From NCBI GenBank assembly GCA_023402395.1, contig JAEYGI010000040.1, forward strand, positions 186,001-250,000: a DNA stretch of 64,000 nt, in the 5' to 3' direction. Positions 24,608 through 33,259 of this stretch are shown here, piece by piece. The notes under the pieces are model-generated. The model was not told the DNA's origin and ran no database searches. It saw nothing but the letters and a program-made list of their open reading frames with translations. This DNA comes from Bacillota bacterium. Lineage in GTDB: Bacteria; Bacillota; UBA4882; UBA8346. The translations under genes and the position numbers were made by a program. Position 1 is the stretch's first letter. Each line of letters opens with the position of its first letter.

Positions 24608-25567
24608 ATGAACAAACCAAAGGATTTCAAGTTGAAAATACGGGAGATTCACGCCAAAACCATCCTTGTCAAATGCAAAAATCCTGAAGCCTGGTTCGGA
24701 GTGGCTTTTCATCTGAACGTTTATCGGGGTTGCCCTCATGGCTGCATTTATTGCGATTCCCGGAGCGAGTGTTATGGTATTGAAGATTTTGACGAATTGG
24801 TTGTAAAGGTTAACGCCCCGGAACTGCTCCGCCGGGAACTGGCATCCAAGCGGGCGGTAGGAACCGTCGGCACCGGAGCGATGAGTGATCCCTACAATCC
24901 AGCCGAGGAGCAATTGCGGTTAACCCGCCGGGTTCTTGAGACGCTGGTTGAATTCGGCCGGCCGGTCCACGTTATTACCAAAAGCGACCTGATTTTGAGA
25001 GATCGGGACTTGCTGCAAAAAGCGAACCGGATCTTCGCCTCGGTGGCATTCACGGTCACTACCGTTGATGACGCGTTAGCGGCCCGGATCGAACCCGGAG
25101 CGCCGAGTCCGTCCCTCCGGTTACAGGCTATGAAGACATTGTCCGACGCCGGAATCTATGCTGGAGCGCTGATGATGCCGGTATTACCGTTTATCGAGGA
25201 TCATCCGGATAATATCCAAGCCATCTTGCGCCGGACCCGGGAGTGTGGCGGCAGTTTTGTGATTCCCTGGTTTGGAATGTCACTCCGGGATCGGCAACGC
25301 GAGTATTACTATCGGAGCCTGGATCGCTTATTCCCCGGATTATCGGAACGGTATCGTCGTAAATTTGGCAATGCATACAATTGCCTCGCTCCGGATCATC
25401 ATCAGCTGCAGCGGATCTTTACGGATTGGTGCCGGGAATATGGGCTGGCGGGGGAAATGCGGGACGTGAAACAATACCGTCCGGAGGCCCCGTCACAATT
25501 GTCCTTGTTCGCTAATGACTCCGATTTACCGCGCCGGAGAACCGTTTTCGAAAACGAAGATTATTGA
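24608..25567 (+). CDS. SPL-family radical SAM protein
   Basis: 319 residues. The radical SAM cluster motif is RGCPHGCIYCDS (C-x3-C-x2-C, residues about 39-50), followed by GTGAMSDPYNPAEE and VITKSDLILRD, as in the SPL (spore photoproduct lyase-like, Rv2578c-like) group. Members ligate a [4Fe-4S] cluster that cleaves SAM. True SplB repairs spore photoproduct in DNA, but many relatives have no known substrate and this one lacks firm SplB-specific evidence. ATG 24608 is chosen as the domain start (GGCGGGGGC just upstream); the frame extends to 24536. Confidence 0.82.
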   Translation: MNKPKDFKLKIREIHAKTILVKCKNPEAWFGVAFHLNVYRGCPHGCIYCDSRSECYGIEDFDELVVKVNAPELLRRELASKRAVGTVGTGAMSDPYNPAEEQLRLTRRVLETLVEFGRPVHVITKSDLILRDRDLLQKANRIFASVAFTVTTVDDALAARIEPGAPSPSLRLQAMKTLSDAGIYAGALMMPVLPFIEDHPDNIQAILRRTRECGGSFVIPWFGMSLRDRQREYYYRSLDRLFPGLSERYRRKFGNAYNCLAPDHHQLQRIFTDWCREYGLAGEMRDVKQYRPEAPSQLSLFANDSDLPRRRTVFENEDY

Positions 25568-25617
25568 TCCACAACAGCCTTCCTTTCCGGGATCCGGTTA
25601 GGCGCGCCGGAATATTA

Positions 25618-26451
25618 TCAGGTCCCGGCCGTTTTTTTCCGAATGAAGCCGGCGACGATCCGGTCGTAGTTCCCGGGATTGAAACGCGCCAGATAATCGA
25701 TTTTGCGGGCGTCCTTGCCGATCAGCACCCGTGTCGCTTTGGTTTTGATCCCGTCCACAATGGCCCGGGCGGCGGCGGAGGCGGAGGTTTTGAAAGAGGA
25801 CTCCATTCGTCGGATCCCCTTTTCAATGGTTTCCGGATCAAGGGGATGATCGGTCCGGGAGTTCCGGGCGATATTGGTCCGGATTCCGCCCGGAAAAACC
25901 ACGGTTATCGCGATGCGGCCGCCGTGGTACTCCTGGCGCAGTGCTTCCGTGAAACCGCGCACCGCGAATTTACTGGCGCAATAGGCGGCTTGGCCGGGGA
26001 TGCCCAAAAGACCGTAAACACTGGAAATATTGACGATGCCGGCCTCGGGGCGGGCGTCCAGAAGCGGCAGGAACGCTTTGGTGACGTAAATCACGCCCCA
26101 CAGATTGATATTGATGGTCCATTCCAGGGTTTCATAGGTGAGTTCCCGGACCAGGCCCGAGGAAGAAACCCCGGCGTTGTTGATCAGCAGATCCACTGCG
26201 CCGAAATCGTTCCGAACCGCTTCGGCAAACGCGGACACTCCCGCGCGGTCGGCCACATCCAGTTCATACAAATTGGCGACCGGCTGCGCTTCGGTCGAGC
26301 GCAGCAACTGATACGTTTGATCCAGACCGTCGCGGTCGATGTCGGCCAGCGCCAATCTTGCTCCTTCCCGGTGCAATTCCATGGCCAGCGCCCTCCCGAT
26401 GCCTGATCCGGCCCCGGTGACTACCGCGACTTTGTCTTTTAAATTTTTCAT
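25618..26451 (-). CDS. SDR family oxidoreductase
   Basis: 277 residues, classical short-chain dehydrogenase. The NAD(P)-binding motif is VVTGAGSGIGRA at residues 10-21, NNAGVSSSG follows, and the catalytic pair is in YCASK with an upstream Ser (ISSVYG). ALADIDRDGL places an Asp after strand beta-2, favouring NAD. The substrate is unknown. AAAGGAGTG precedes the ATG. The palindrome TATACCGGGCGGTATA at 26503-26518 lies in its promoter region and matches the one before the adjacent TetR gene, so that regulator probably controls it. Confidence 0.88.
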   Translation of the reverse strand: MKNLKDKVAVVTGAGSGIGRALAMELHREGARLALADIDRDGLDQTYQLLRSTEAQPVANLYELDVADRAGVSAFAEAVRNDFGAVDLLINNAGVSSSGLVRELTYETLEWTININLWGVIYVTKAFLPLLDARPEAGIVNISSVYGLLGIPGQAAYCASKFAVRGFTEALRQEYHGGRIAITVVFPGGIRTNIARNSRTDHPLDPETIEKGIRRMESSFKTSASAAARAIVDGIKTKATRVLIGKDARKIDYLARFNPGNYDRIVAGFIRKKTAGT

Positions 26452-26502
26452 TGCACACTCCTTTTAATGAGATTTTATATTTTGAATTCAAACGGGGTTT
26501 TC

Positions 26503-26518
26503 TATACCGGGCGGTATA
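26503..26518. promoter_or_regulatory. TetR-type operator, site 1
   Basis: TATACC-GGGC-GGTATA, a perfect 6-bp inverted repeat about 50 bases upstream of the SDR start and just after the end of the TetR gene. Confidence 0.65.
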
Positions 26519-26534
26519 CACTATCCCCAAAAGA

Positions 26535-27101
26535 TCAGGCATAAATGCCGTGCATGAATTGACGGACCGCGTTGACCGCCAGTTCTTCATTTAAGTCGAT
26601 GTAGCCATTTAACGCCAGGCCAATGTAAGTATTCAGCGTACCCATGAACGCGGCGGCCAGGGACATTTGGCGTCCTGTCAAATCGTTATGGTTGGCCGCG
26701 GCTTGCCCGAAGAGGTCTTCCAGCAAGCGGTGGAGCTCTTCGTTCATCCGGCGGCACATTTGATTGGCGAGGCTTTCCGCCGGGGCGAAATACATCGCCA
26801 GCTGCATCCGGTAAAACAGGCGGTTTCCGTCGGCGTATTGGAAAAAGGCGAGCGCGACCCGGTTCAGCGCGAGCGACAGATCGCCTTGGTAGCGGGCCGC
26901 CCGGCGGACGGCCTCCGCCAATGGCTCGCCGCGCTCGGCAATGATAGTTTTCAATAGCCCCTGTTTGTTTTGGAAATAATAATAGAGAGTGGGTTTGCTG
27001 AGACCGGAGACAGCGGCGATCTCTTGAACCCCGACCGCTTCGTACCCGCGCGCCGCGAACAGCCGCAGGGCGTTGTTCAGGATGTGGCTGCGATTGTCCA
27101 T
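26535..27101 (-). CDS. TetR/AcrR family transcriptional regulator
   Basis: 188 residues. The N-terminal helix-turn-helix is ALRLFAARGYEAVGVQEIAA followed by VSGLSKPTLYYYFQNKQGLL; the C-terminal domain resembles the TetR_C groups that sense small hydrophobic ligands. GGGGAGAA stands before the ATG. It lies between the SDR gene (same strand, downstream) and the flavoprotein gene (divergent). The same TATACC-N4-GGTATA palindrome in front of the SDR gene and in its own upstream region makes autoregulation and control of both neighbours likely. Confidence 0.9.
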   Translation of the reverse strand: MDNRSHILNNALRLFAARGYEAVGVQEIAAVSGLSKPTLYYYFQNKQGLLKTIIAERGEPLAEAVRRAARYQGDLSLALNRVALAFFQYADGNRLFYRMQLAMYFAPAESLANQMCRRMNEELHRLLEDLFGQAAANHNDLTGRQMSLAAAFMGTLNTYIGLALNGYIDLNEELAVNAVRQFMHGIYA

Positions 27102-27135
27102 TAATTTCTCCCCGTCATTTGTGATTCTGGTATAG

Positions 27136-27151
27136 TATACCGACTGGTATA
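27136..27151. promoter_or_regulatory. TetR-type operator, site 2
   Basis: TATACC-GACT-GGTATA in the divergent region between the TetR gene and the flavoprotein gene. Same arms as site 1 with a different centre, so the arms are what is conserved. Confidence 0.7.
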
Positions 27152-27250
27152 AAAGATTATTCCCGGGATTGGTAAATAATCTTCCGGTTGGAAGGAATCG
27201 GATGAGTTCAAACGAATGTTAATTTAACTGAAGAACAGCGGAGGATTACT

Positions 27251-28057
27251 ATGAACCAGAAAAAGATTACCGCCTTTATCGGCAGCCCGCGTAGGCTGGA
27301 AACGGATCGGGTCCTCCAAACCTTGGAGGCTGAATTAAAATCCCGCCTTGAGTTGGATTTTGAGCGGGTGTATTTGAAGGATTTTCAATTGGAGAACTGC
27401 AAGGGATGCTTTGGCTGCCTGACCAAAGGCGAGGAATTTTGCCCGCTGCAGGACGATCGGGACAAGTTGTTAGCCAAAATCGCTGCTTCCGACGGGGTGA
27501 TTTTCGCCACCCCCAACTATTCGCTGCAAGTGACGGCGATTCTCAAGAACTTCTTGGACCGGCTGGCCTTTGTATTTCACCGGCCCCGCTTTTTCGGGAA
27601 GAAGTTCATGGCAGTGGTCACTCAGGGCGTGTACGGTGGGAAGGCTATCGTCAAGTATCTGGAAGAGGTGGCCGGGTACTGGGGATTTGAAGTGACCCGG
27701 GGCTGTTGCGTCACAACTCCGCCGGAGCGGACCCTCAAGGAACAGGCACTGGTCGACCGAGAGATCAAACAGACCGCCGTCCGGTTCAGCCGGGCCTTGT
27801 CAGAGCCCAGTTTCCCCAAACCGTCCTTTGCTTGGTTGGCGGTGTTTCGAATGATCCGTTCCATGTACCGGGACGACCCGAACGAGAGTTCCCGGGATTA
27901 CCGTTATTTCCGCGATAACGGCTGGTTCTGTTCGGATTATTATTATCCGGTGCGGCTTAACCCGGTCAAGCGCTGCTTCGGACGGCTGATCGACACCCTG
28001 GGTGGAATGATGGCGAAACGGCGCCGGGCCAAGTTGAAGCGGGACCCAAACCGTTAA
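27251..28057 (+). CDS. NADPH-dependent FMN reductase / flavodoxin-fold protein
   Basis: 268 residues. It opens KKITAFIGSPRRLETDRVL, the phosphate-binding loop of the NADPH-dependent FMN reductase fold (GSPR). It continues ENCKGCFGCLTKGEEFCPLQDD, with cysteines spaced as in iron-sulfur flavoproteins of anaerobes, then the FATPNYSLQVTAILKNFLDR flavin-site segment. The C-terminal 100 residues are extra and basic. Its role may be electron transfer or quinone/disulfide reduction. It is divergent from the TetR gene with a shared operator region at 27136-27151. Confidence 0.85.
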   Translation: MNQKKITAFIGSPRRLETDRVLQTLEAELKSRLELDFERVYLKDFQLENCKGCFGCLTKGEEFCPLQDDRDKLLAKIAASDGVIFATPNYSLQVTAILKNFLDRLAFVFHRPRFFGKKFMAVVTQGVYGGKAIVKYLEEVAGYWGFEVTRGCCVTTPPERTLKEQALVDREIKQTAVRFSRALSEPSFPKPSFAWLAVFRMIRSMYRDDPNESSRDYRYFRDNGWFCSDYYYPVRLNPVKRCFGRLIDTLGGMMAKRRRAKLKRDPNR

Positions 28058-28081
28058 AAGCGCCTGTGGATTCGGAAATAG

Positions 28082-28110
28082 TTGCCGTTTCGGGTTGAGT
28101 TTGATATAAT
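28082..28110 (+). promoter_or_regulatory. SigA-type promoter of a short transcription unit
   Basis: TTGCCG (28082-28087), 17-base spacer, TATAAT (28105-28110). Downstream lie two small ORFs and a strong terminator. Confidence 0.65.
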
Positions 28111-28147
28111 AATTGATAATGCCAATTGATTGATGGGAGGTGAAGAA

Positions 28148-28288
28148 ATGTCCAGCGTGATACTTGAATTTATAATTGAAATTTCGGCGAAGCATAGCTT
28201 TCAAGAGGAGTTAAGGGGTTATTATGTCCAAAATTCATTGTTATGTAACATTGCCGGACCTTTCTTCGCCGCGACATCCGATGGTTGA
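28148..28288 (+). CDS. Possible 46-residue small protein
   Basis: ATG with an excellent GGGAGGTG 6 to 7 bases upstream. It encodes 46 residues, begins MSSVILEFIIEISAKHSF and includes a moderately hydrophobic N-terminus and a late FFAATSDG. No family is recognised. It stands alone between a SigA-type promoter (28082-28110) and a strong terminator (28313-28342), and overlaps a second small frame at 28224. Expression is plausible from the context; function is unknown. Confidence 0.5.
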   Translation: MSSVILEFIIEISAKHSFQEELRGYYVQNSLLCNIAGPFFAATSDG

Positions 28289-28310
28289 CTGTTTGTCTTT
28301 TGATGATTGA
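28224..28310 (+). CDS. Possible 28-residue small protein, overlapping frame
   Basis: ATG with AAGGGG about six bases upstream. It encodes 28 residues (begins MSKIHCYVTLPDLSSPRHP) in a different frame from 28148-28288 and stops directly before the terminator stem. Having its own ribosome binding site argues that this, not the longer frame, or both, may be real. Confidence 0.4.
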   Translation: MSKIHCYVTLPDLSSPRHPMVDCLSFDD

Positions 28311-28312
28311 CA

Positions 28313-28342
28313 AAAACCACGGAGCGTCTCCGTGGTTTTTTT
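28313..28342 (+). terminator. Strong intrinsic terminator of the short unit
   Basis: 12-bp stem AAAACCACGGAG/CTCCGTGGTTTT with a 3-base loop, followed by further T residues. Confidence 0.85.
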
Positions 28343-28396
28343 GATGGACGCGTTGGATTCCCGTAAGAAAGGCCGGCCTTTGACGGAGGGAATGCA

Positions 28397-29200
28397 ATGC
28401 GTTTTTTTATGGCCTGGTTCCATAAGTTCCAGAGTACGGTCTGGCTGGAGGCAACCGGAAGGATCGGCGATTCGCCGTTGTTTATCGCCGATTATTTGCT
28501 ACGTATCACGCGGGTAGTGGTACTGCTTTCAGTCTGGAGGCTGATCTATGCCGGCCGTGCGGAAGCTTCCGGGTTGACCTTGGCCGGGGTGCTCACCTAT
28601 ACGCTGCTGGCCGAGGTTTTCCGCGAGCCGCTGGAATGCCGGGGTTCCGGACTGGAGCAGGCGCTCTGGGACGGCTCCATCAGCCTCTGTTTGCTCCGGC
28701 CCTTCGGGATCTTCAGTCAGTTCGCCGCCTTGAAGATCGGCGGCTGGTTGTTCAGCTTGGTTTTTTTCTCATTACCGCTGTTACTGGCCGCCCCCGTTCT
28801 GGGCGTGAATCCATTGCCCGCCTACGGCCACTTGGCGGTGTTCTTCCTCTTCAGCCTACTTTTGGCGATACTAGTCGGATTGGCCCTTGAATTCATTCTG
28901 GCCGCGTTCATGGTCGATCTGGCCCATAACCTCTACGCCATTCAACGAATCCGGGAGATCGTAATCACCGTTTTCTCCGGGACGCTTTTGCCATTAGCCC
29001 TGATGCCCTGGGGAATCGGAAGTGTTTTTGCCTGGCTTCCCTTTGCGGCGATGGCCTCAATACCGCTTCAAATATATGTCGGGACAATTCATCCCTTGAC
29101 CGGAGCCGGAGTTCAACTGGTCTGGAACCTAATCCTCTGGCCGCTGGCGTTCCGGCTTTGGCAGCGGCGGCGGGAGCGGTTGGTGAGCCATGGCGGGTAA
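28397..29200 (+). CDS. ABC-2 type transporter permease (COG4587-like)
   Basis: 267 residues with six hydrophobic segments, typical of ABC-2 exporter permeases. The N-terminus FQSTVWLEATGRIGDSPLFI and the GSGLEQALWDGSISLCLLRP stretch match the family that works with a second permease of the COG3694 type and an ATPase of the COG4586 type. GGAGGG is 6 bases before ATG 28397. It is first in a three-gene set with 29255-30103 and 30054-31076. The exported substrate is not indicated; relatives were linked to antibiotic or daunorubicin-like export only by similarity. Confidence 0.82.
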   Translation: MRFFMAWFHKFQSTVWLEATGRIGDSPLFIADYLLRITRVVVLLSVWRLIYAGRAEASGLTLAGVLTYTLLAEVFREPLECRGSGLEQALWDGSISLCLLRPFGIFSQFAALKIGGWLFSLVFFSLPLLLAAPVLGVNPLPAYGHLAVFFLFSLLLAILVGLALEFILAAFMVDLAHNLYAIQRIREIVITVFSGTLLPLALMPWGIGSVFAWLPFAAMASIPLQIYVGTIHPLTGAGVQLVWNLILWPLAFRLWQRRRERLVSHGG

Positions 29201-29254
29201 GAACGGTACGGGAATTGATTGTGCGACGCGGGACTGTCTTGAAAGGAGTCGAAC

Positions 29255-30103
29255 ATGATGAAATGGCTTGTCAAAGCATTCCGCTTATGGCGGATTTACG
29301 CCTGGATGGATTGGGTCTGGCTGACCCGGGACTTCAAATTTTTCTTCATCAATTATCTGGCCGATCTGGTGATCAGCGCCTCCGGGGTGACCCTGACTTT
29401 GCTGATGGCCGAAAGGTTTGCGGGGATCGGTCCATGGAGCCGGGACCGGATCATCTTTATGCTCGGTTATGCCATGGCAGTGCGGGGGCTGGCCCATTCC
29501 CTGTTCGGTTTTAATGTCTTGCACATCAGCCGCAGGCTGGGCCGGGGCCAGCTCGATCATTCGCTGATCCAGCCGCAACCGCTTTGGTTGACATTGTTGA
29601 CTGAAGGGTTCACGCCGTTTACCGGATCGGGAACGATCTTCGCCGGTCTCGGGCTTCAGATTTGGGCCGGGTTTCGCCTTGGATTGCCTTGGACCGGTCT
29701 ATGGATCGGCCGCTGGATCGTGGATAGTTTGCTGTCGGTCTTCATTATCCTCTTGTTTTCGTTTGCCTGGGGCGGCCTGGCCTTTTGGGCGCCGCGCTCG
29801 GCCGAGGAAGTCAGCACCGCCGCGAACCGGTTATTTGAGCGGCTGCAGGGGTTCCCTCTGGACGGGGTCGGACCGGGAGCGCGGGTCGTCTTACTGACCT
29901 GTCTTCCGGTGGGACTGTCCGCCTGGTATCCGGCCGGGGCTTTGCTGGCGGATCGCTCCGAACCGGCTTGGCCGGAGGGGGCATGGATGGCGGTACTCAC
30001 GGCCGCTTTCGCATTGCTGGTATTTATCATCTTTAAGGGAGGTTTGAACTATTATGAACAAGTTGGTTCCAAACGATACAGCGGTTGGGGACATCGCAGT
30101 TGA
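29255..30103 (+). CDS. ABC-2 type transporter permease (COG3694-like)
   Basis: 282 residues with six predicted membrane segments; the N-terminus carries an amphipathic helix WRIYAWMDWVWLTRDFKFFF before the first. LGRGQLDHSLIQPQPLWLTL matches the conserved cytoplasmic loop of the COG3694 family. AAAGGAG lies 7 bases before the ATG. Its last 50 bases overlap the start of the ATPase gene in another frame, an unusually long overlap that suggests coupled translation. It pairs with 28397-29200 to form the transporter channel. Confidence 0.82.
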   Translation: MMKWLVKAFRLWRIYAWMDWVWLTRDFKFFFINYLADLVISASGVTLTLLMAERFAGIGPWSRDRIIFMLGYAMAVRGLAHSLFGFNVLHISRRLGRGQLDHSLIQPQPLWLTLLTEGFTPFTGSGTIFAGLGLQIWAGFRLGLPWTGLWIGRWIVDSLLSVFIILLFSFAWGGLAFWAPRSAEEVSTAANRLFERLQGFPLDGVGPGARVVLLTCLPVGLSAWYPAGALLADRSEPAWPEGAWMAVLTAAFALLVFIIFKGGLNYYEQVGSKRYSGWGHRS

Positions 30104-31076
30104 GTTGCGGGGGGTGGTCAAGCGGTTCCGCCAGACCCAACGACTAGCCGATCCGGGAGGATTCCTCAACAATTGGTTGGGTGGACGGTTCCGCGAGGTG
30201 ACGGCCTTGAACGAAGTTAACCTCCAAGTGAATCACGGAGAGATTCTGGCTTACGCCGGGCCGAATGGGGCTGGCAAGAGCACCACCATCAAACTGCTCT
30301 CGGGACTGCTCGGCCCGGATCAAGGGGCGGTCCGGGTACTGGGCTGCGATCCGATCCGGGATCGGGTCCGTTACGCGCGGCGGATCGGGGTGGTCTTTGG
30401 CCACCGGACCGAACTATGGTGGGATCATCCGGTGGCGGCCAGTTTTGAATGGAAACGGGTGGTCTGGGAGATTCCGAAAGCAAGATACGGGAATATGGTG
30501 GAGTTGGTCCGGGAGGTCCTGGGTTTAGGAGACTTCTTCCACAGTCTGGCCCGGGAACTGAGTTTGGGCCAGCGGATGCGGGCCGAGCTGGGACTGGCGC
30601 TCCTGCACCAGCCGGAACTGATCTTCCTCGATGAACCGACCATCGGCATTGATGTGCTGGCCAAGCGGAGCATTCTGGAGTTCCTGCGCGAGTGGAACCG
30701 CCAGCGGCAAGTAACGGTGATCCTGACCAGCCACGACATGTTCGAATTGGAACAATTGGCCGGCCGGATGGTGTTGATTGACCGGGGCCGGATCGCCTTT
30801 GACGGCGGTTTTGACCGGTTACGCCGGGAGTATGGGGACGGCCGGCGCTTACGGATCGAGACCGATTCGGAGCAACCGCCGCTCCTGACCGGCGCCGTCC
30901 ATCTCCGCTCGATGGGCTGCCGGCATGAGTACTCCTTCGACAATCAGGTGCGGCCGGTGCTGGCGCTTTTGCAAGAGGCGTCGTCCCAATGCGCCATCCG
31001 TGACGTGGAGACGCTGCAGCCCGGCATCGACGAGGTGATCGCCGGGATATACGCCAAATGGCGAAGCGGAAACTGA
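30054..31076 (+). CDS. ABC transporter ATP-binding protein (COG4586-like)
   Basis: 340 residues. Walker A is GPNGAGKSTTIKLLSG, the signature LSLGQRMRAELGLALLHQP, Walker B LIFLDEPTIGIDV and the H-loop LTSHDMFELE. LSLGQ with Arg-Met-Arg after it, and GHRTELWWDHP, are characteristic of the COG4586 ATPases. A C-terminal extension of about 80 residues is probably a regulatory domain. GGGAGG lies upstream of the ATG inside the preceding permease gene. It energises export by the two adjacent permeases. Confidence 0.9.
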   Translation: MNKLVPNDTAVGDIAVELRGVVKRFRQTQRLADPGGFLNNWLGGRFREVTALNEVNLQVNHGEILAYAGPNGAGKSTTIKLLSGLLGPDQGAVRVLGCDPIRDRVRYARRIGVVFGHRTELWWDHPVAASFEWKRVVWEIPKARYGNMVELVREVLGLGDFFHSLARELSLGQRMRAELGLALLHQPELIFLDEPTIGIDVLAKRSILEFLREWNRQRQVTVILTSHDMFELEQLAGRMVLIDRGRIAFDGGFDRLRREYGDGRRLRIETDSEQPPLLTGAVHLRSMGCRHEYSFDNQVRPVLALLQEASSQCAIRDVETLQPGIDEVIAGIYAKWRSGN

Positions 31077-31105
31077 GATAGGGGAGGCTTGCAGCCAAAA
31101 GCGTC

Positions 31106-31133
31106 GGGGAACCGGAAGCGATTCCGGTTCCCC
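31106..31133. terminator. Bidirectional terminator
   Basis: Perfect 12-bp stem GGGGAACCGGAA/TTCCGGTTCCCC with a 4-base loop, between the convergent ABC exporter (+) and MFS (-) genes; TCTTTTT follows on the plus strand. Confidence 0.8.
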
Positions 31134-31135
31134 GG

Positions 31136-32326
31136 TTATCTTTTTCTGCCCGTAAAATGGACGGCCGCCGCAATGGCCTGAAAAATCATACCCAGAGCGC
31201 AGACCCCCGTCCAACCGTACCTCGCCCAGCCTAACGATCCCAGCCATGACCCCAGCGCGCCGCCGCAAAAGTACGACACCATATAAACGGCATTGATCCG
31301 GTTGCGGGCCGCGGAGTCCAAGGCGTAGATCCGGGCCTGATTGGAGATTTGACCGGATTGAATCCCCAAGTCCAGCAGGATCACGCCGCCAATGAGACCG
31401 GCCATTTGTTCGCCAAAGGCCCAAAAGCACAAATAGGAGGCAGCGGACAGGGCAATCGCGATCGACAGGGTAAACAGGGGCTGTTTACGGTCGGTCATCC
31501 GCCCGACCACGGAAGCGGCCAGCGCGCCCGCCACTCCGACCAGCCCAAACAGTCCCGCCGCTTGAACGCCCAGATGGTAAGCGGAGGATTTCAGCATAAA
31601 GGACAAAGTGGTCCAAAAAACGCTGAAGCTGGCAAACATCATCGCCCCGACCAGCGAGGCCTCCCGCAACACCGGCTGAGTCCGGAGGAGGAGGCCCATG
31701 GATCGGATTAACTGGCCATAGCTCATTGCCGAATCCGGCTCGGATTTGGGCAGCCATAAATGGAAGGCCAGAATGAGCAGGCCGATCATTACGGCCGCCA
31801 AGCGGTACACCGCCTGCCAGTTCCAGAGCGATCCGACGATGCCGCTGAAGGTGCGGGAGAGCAGAATGCCAATGAGTAAGCCGCTCATGACGCTGCCGAT
31901 CACCCGGCCCCTGACGGCAGGCGCGGCCAGATGGGCCGCAAGCGGCACAATCAGCTGCGGCACGATCGACGTCAGCCCCACCAGCAAGGAGCCTGCCAAC
32001 AGCCAGCCGATATTGGCGGCGAAGGAGATTCCGATCAGCGCCGTCAGGCAACAGCCCAACATGATCATGATCAGGGAGCGCCGCTCTCGGATATCGCCCA
32101 GGGGGACCAGGAAAAACAGTCCCAACGCATACCCGATCTGAATCAGCATCGCCGCGGTTCCGATCAGCGACGGCGAGACCTGAAAGGCCCTTGAAAGCTC
32201 TTCCAACAGCGGCTGGGAATAATACAGGTTGGCCACGACAACGCCGCTGGCGATCGACATCAGCCGGATTAAGGAATCATTGATTCCCGGCGCGTCTGGA
32301 GTTGTTGAATTCGGGAGTTGTTTCAT
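31136..32326 (-). CDS. MFS transporter
   Basis: 396 residues with about 12 hydrophobic segments. MFS motif A appears as PLGDIRERRSLI between segments 2 and 3 and again as GRMTDRKQP at the mid-loop. NLYYSQPLLEELSRAF in segment 1 and its flank is characteristic of the YnfM/arabinose-efflux-like drug exporters. Substrate unknown. It is a single gene; the start ATG has only a poor ribosome binding site and a nearby alternative was not found. Confidence 0.88.
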   Translation of the reverse strand: MKQLPNSTTPDAPGINDSLIRLMSIASGVVVANLYYSQPLLEELSRAFQVSPSLIGTAAMLIQIGYALGLFFLVPLGDIRERRSLIMIMLGCCLTALIGISFAANIGWLLAGSLLVGLTSIVPQLIVPLAAHLAAPAVRGRVIGSVMSGLLIGILLSRTFSGIVGSLWNWQAVYRLAAVMIGLLILAFHLWLPKSEPDSAMSYGQLIRSMGLLLRTQPVLREASLVGAMMFASFSVFWTTLSFMLKSSAYHLGVQAAGLFGLVGVAGALAASVVGRMTDRKQPLFTLSIAIALSAASYLCFWAFGEQMAGLIGGVILLDLGIQSGQISNQARIYALDSAARNRINAVYMVSYFCGGALGSWLGSLGWARYGWTGVCALGMIFQAIAAAVHFTGRKR

Positions 32327-32380
32327 CGTTGCTCGGTAAACCGGTGAATTAACGCCTGGGGGGCAATGAAAACCGCTTGG

Positions 32381-33142
32381 TTACGGATTGCACTCCGGCG
32401 TAAGCGGCGGCGTCTCCTTCAGCAGATAATCATAGCCGGATTGAATGAACTCAAGTATCTTGGCGGCGATGACCCGGTGTCCGGCCTGATTGGGGTGGAT
32501 GCCGTCCAGACAGAGGAATTTGGTGAAATCGGGATATTGGAGAAAAGCGCCCCGGATGTCGATCCAGCGGGTCCGGGTTTCCGCGGCGACCTTGATGATG
32601 ATCGAATTGTAGCGTTCCTGCCACCAATAGATCTTGGTGACGCTGCCGAGCCATTGAAGAATATGCGCCTCGGCCAGCGGGTTGTCCTGGCTGATCCATT
32701 TCAGATACTTCTCGGCGTTCAGGGGCGGCAGGGTCATCAGCACCGGCGCGATCCCGCGCTCTTTGACAAAGTCGACGGCTTCCCGGAGCTTCTTTTCGAA
32801 AAGGTGGTAGTCGGTTTTGGGAAGGTGTTCGGCCCCGGGGTCGCCGGCGATTTCGTTCCAGTTGAAATCGCAGTCATTCCCGCCGTACTCGATCAGGACA
32901 ATGTCCGGGTCCTGACTCAAAATATCGTTCTTCAGCTTCCCGATCCCGTTAATCAAGGTATTGCCGAATTTGGCGGTATTGCGGACGATCCCCTTGAGCC
33001 GGCTCTGCAGCAGGGCGACATAGTTCTCCTCCAGCACGCGGTAACGGCTTTTGGTTTCATCATAAACGACGCCCTTGGAGATGGAATCCCCGGAGACGAT
33101 AAACAGATAATCATCTTTGGCCGTAACTTCGTCCAGTGCCAT
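32381..33142 (-). CDS. SGNH/GDSL hydrolase
   Basis: 253 residues. Block I FIVSGDSISKG (nucleophile Ser), block III EYGGNDCDFNW (Gly-x-Asn) and block V DGIHPNQAGH (Asp-x-x-His) give a complete SGNH catalytic set. There is no signal peptide, so it is probably cytoplasmic. Such enzymes remove acyl or acetyl groups from lipids, sugars or glycans; the substrate cannot be told. GAGGGG lies only 2 bases before the ATG, so the start is slightly uncertain. It is divergent from the region containing 21-bp array 2. Confidence 0.88.
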   Translation of the reverse strand: MALDEVTAKDDYLFIVSGDSISKGVVYDETKSRYRVLEENYVALLQSRLKGIVRNTAKFGNTLINGIGKLKNDILSQDPDIVLIEYGGNDCDFNWNEIAGDPGAEHLPKTDYHLFEKKLREAVDFVKERGIAPVLMTLPPLNAEKYLKWISQDNPLAEAHILQWLGSVTKIYWWQERYNSIIIKVAAETRTRWIDIRGAFLQYPDFTKFLCLDGIHPNQAGHRVIAAKILEFIQSGYDYLLKETPPLTPECNP

Positions 33143-33259
33143 CGCCCCTCATTCCTGCCGCGGTTCGGCTATTTGATGATTCTAAGTATAGAAAAGCTCT
33201 TTTCAAAAGTCAAGCTTCCCCAAACCTCAAAATGGCGGAGTTTTTGCGCCGGTTAATCG

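Noticed and set aside
25564..26406. Plus-strand 280-codon frame
   Set aside because: Antisense to the SDR gene, Gly/Asp-rich shadow composition.
30289..31173. Minus-strand 294-codon frame
   Set aside because: Antisense to the ABC ATPase gene with Walker motifs; Pro/Arg/Gly-rich shadow composition.
32366..33256. Plus-strand 296-codon frame
   Set aside because: Antisense to the SGNH hydrolase gene, whose catalytic blocks are intact.
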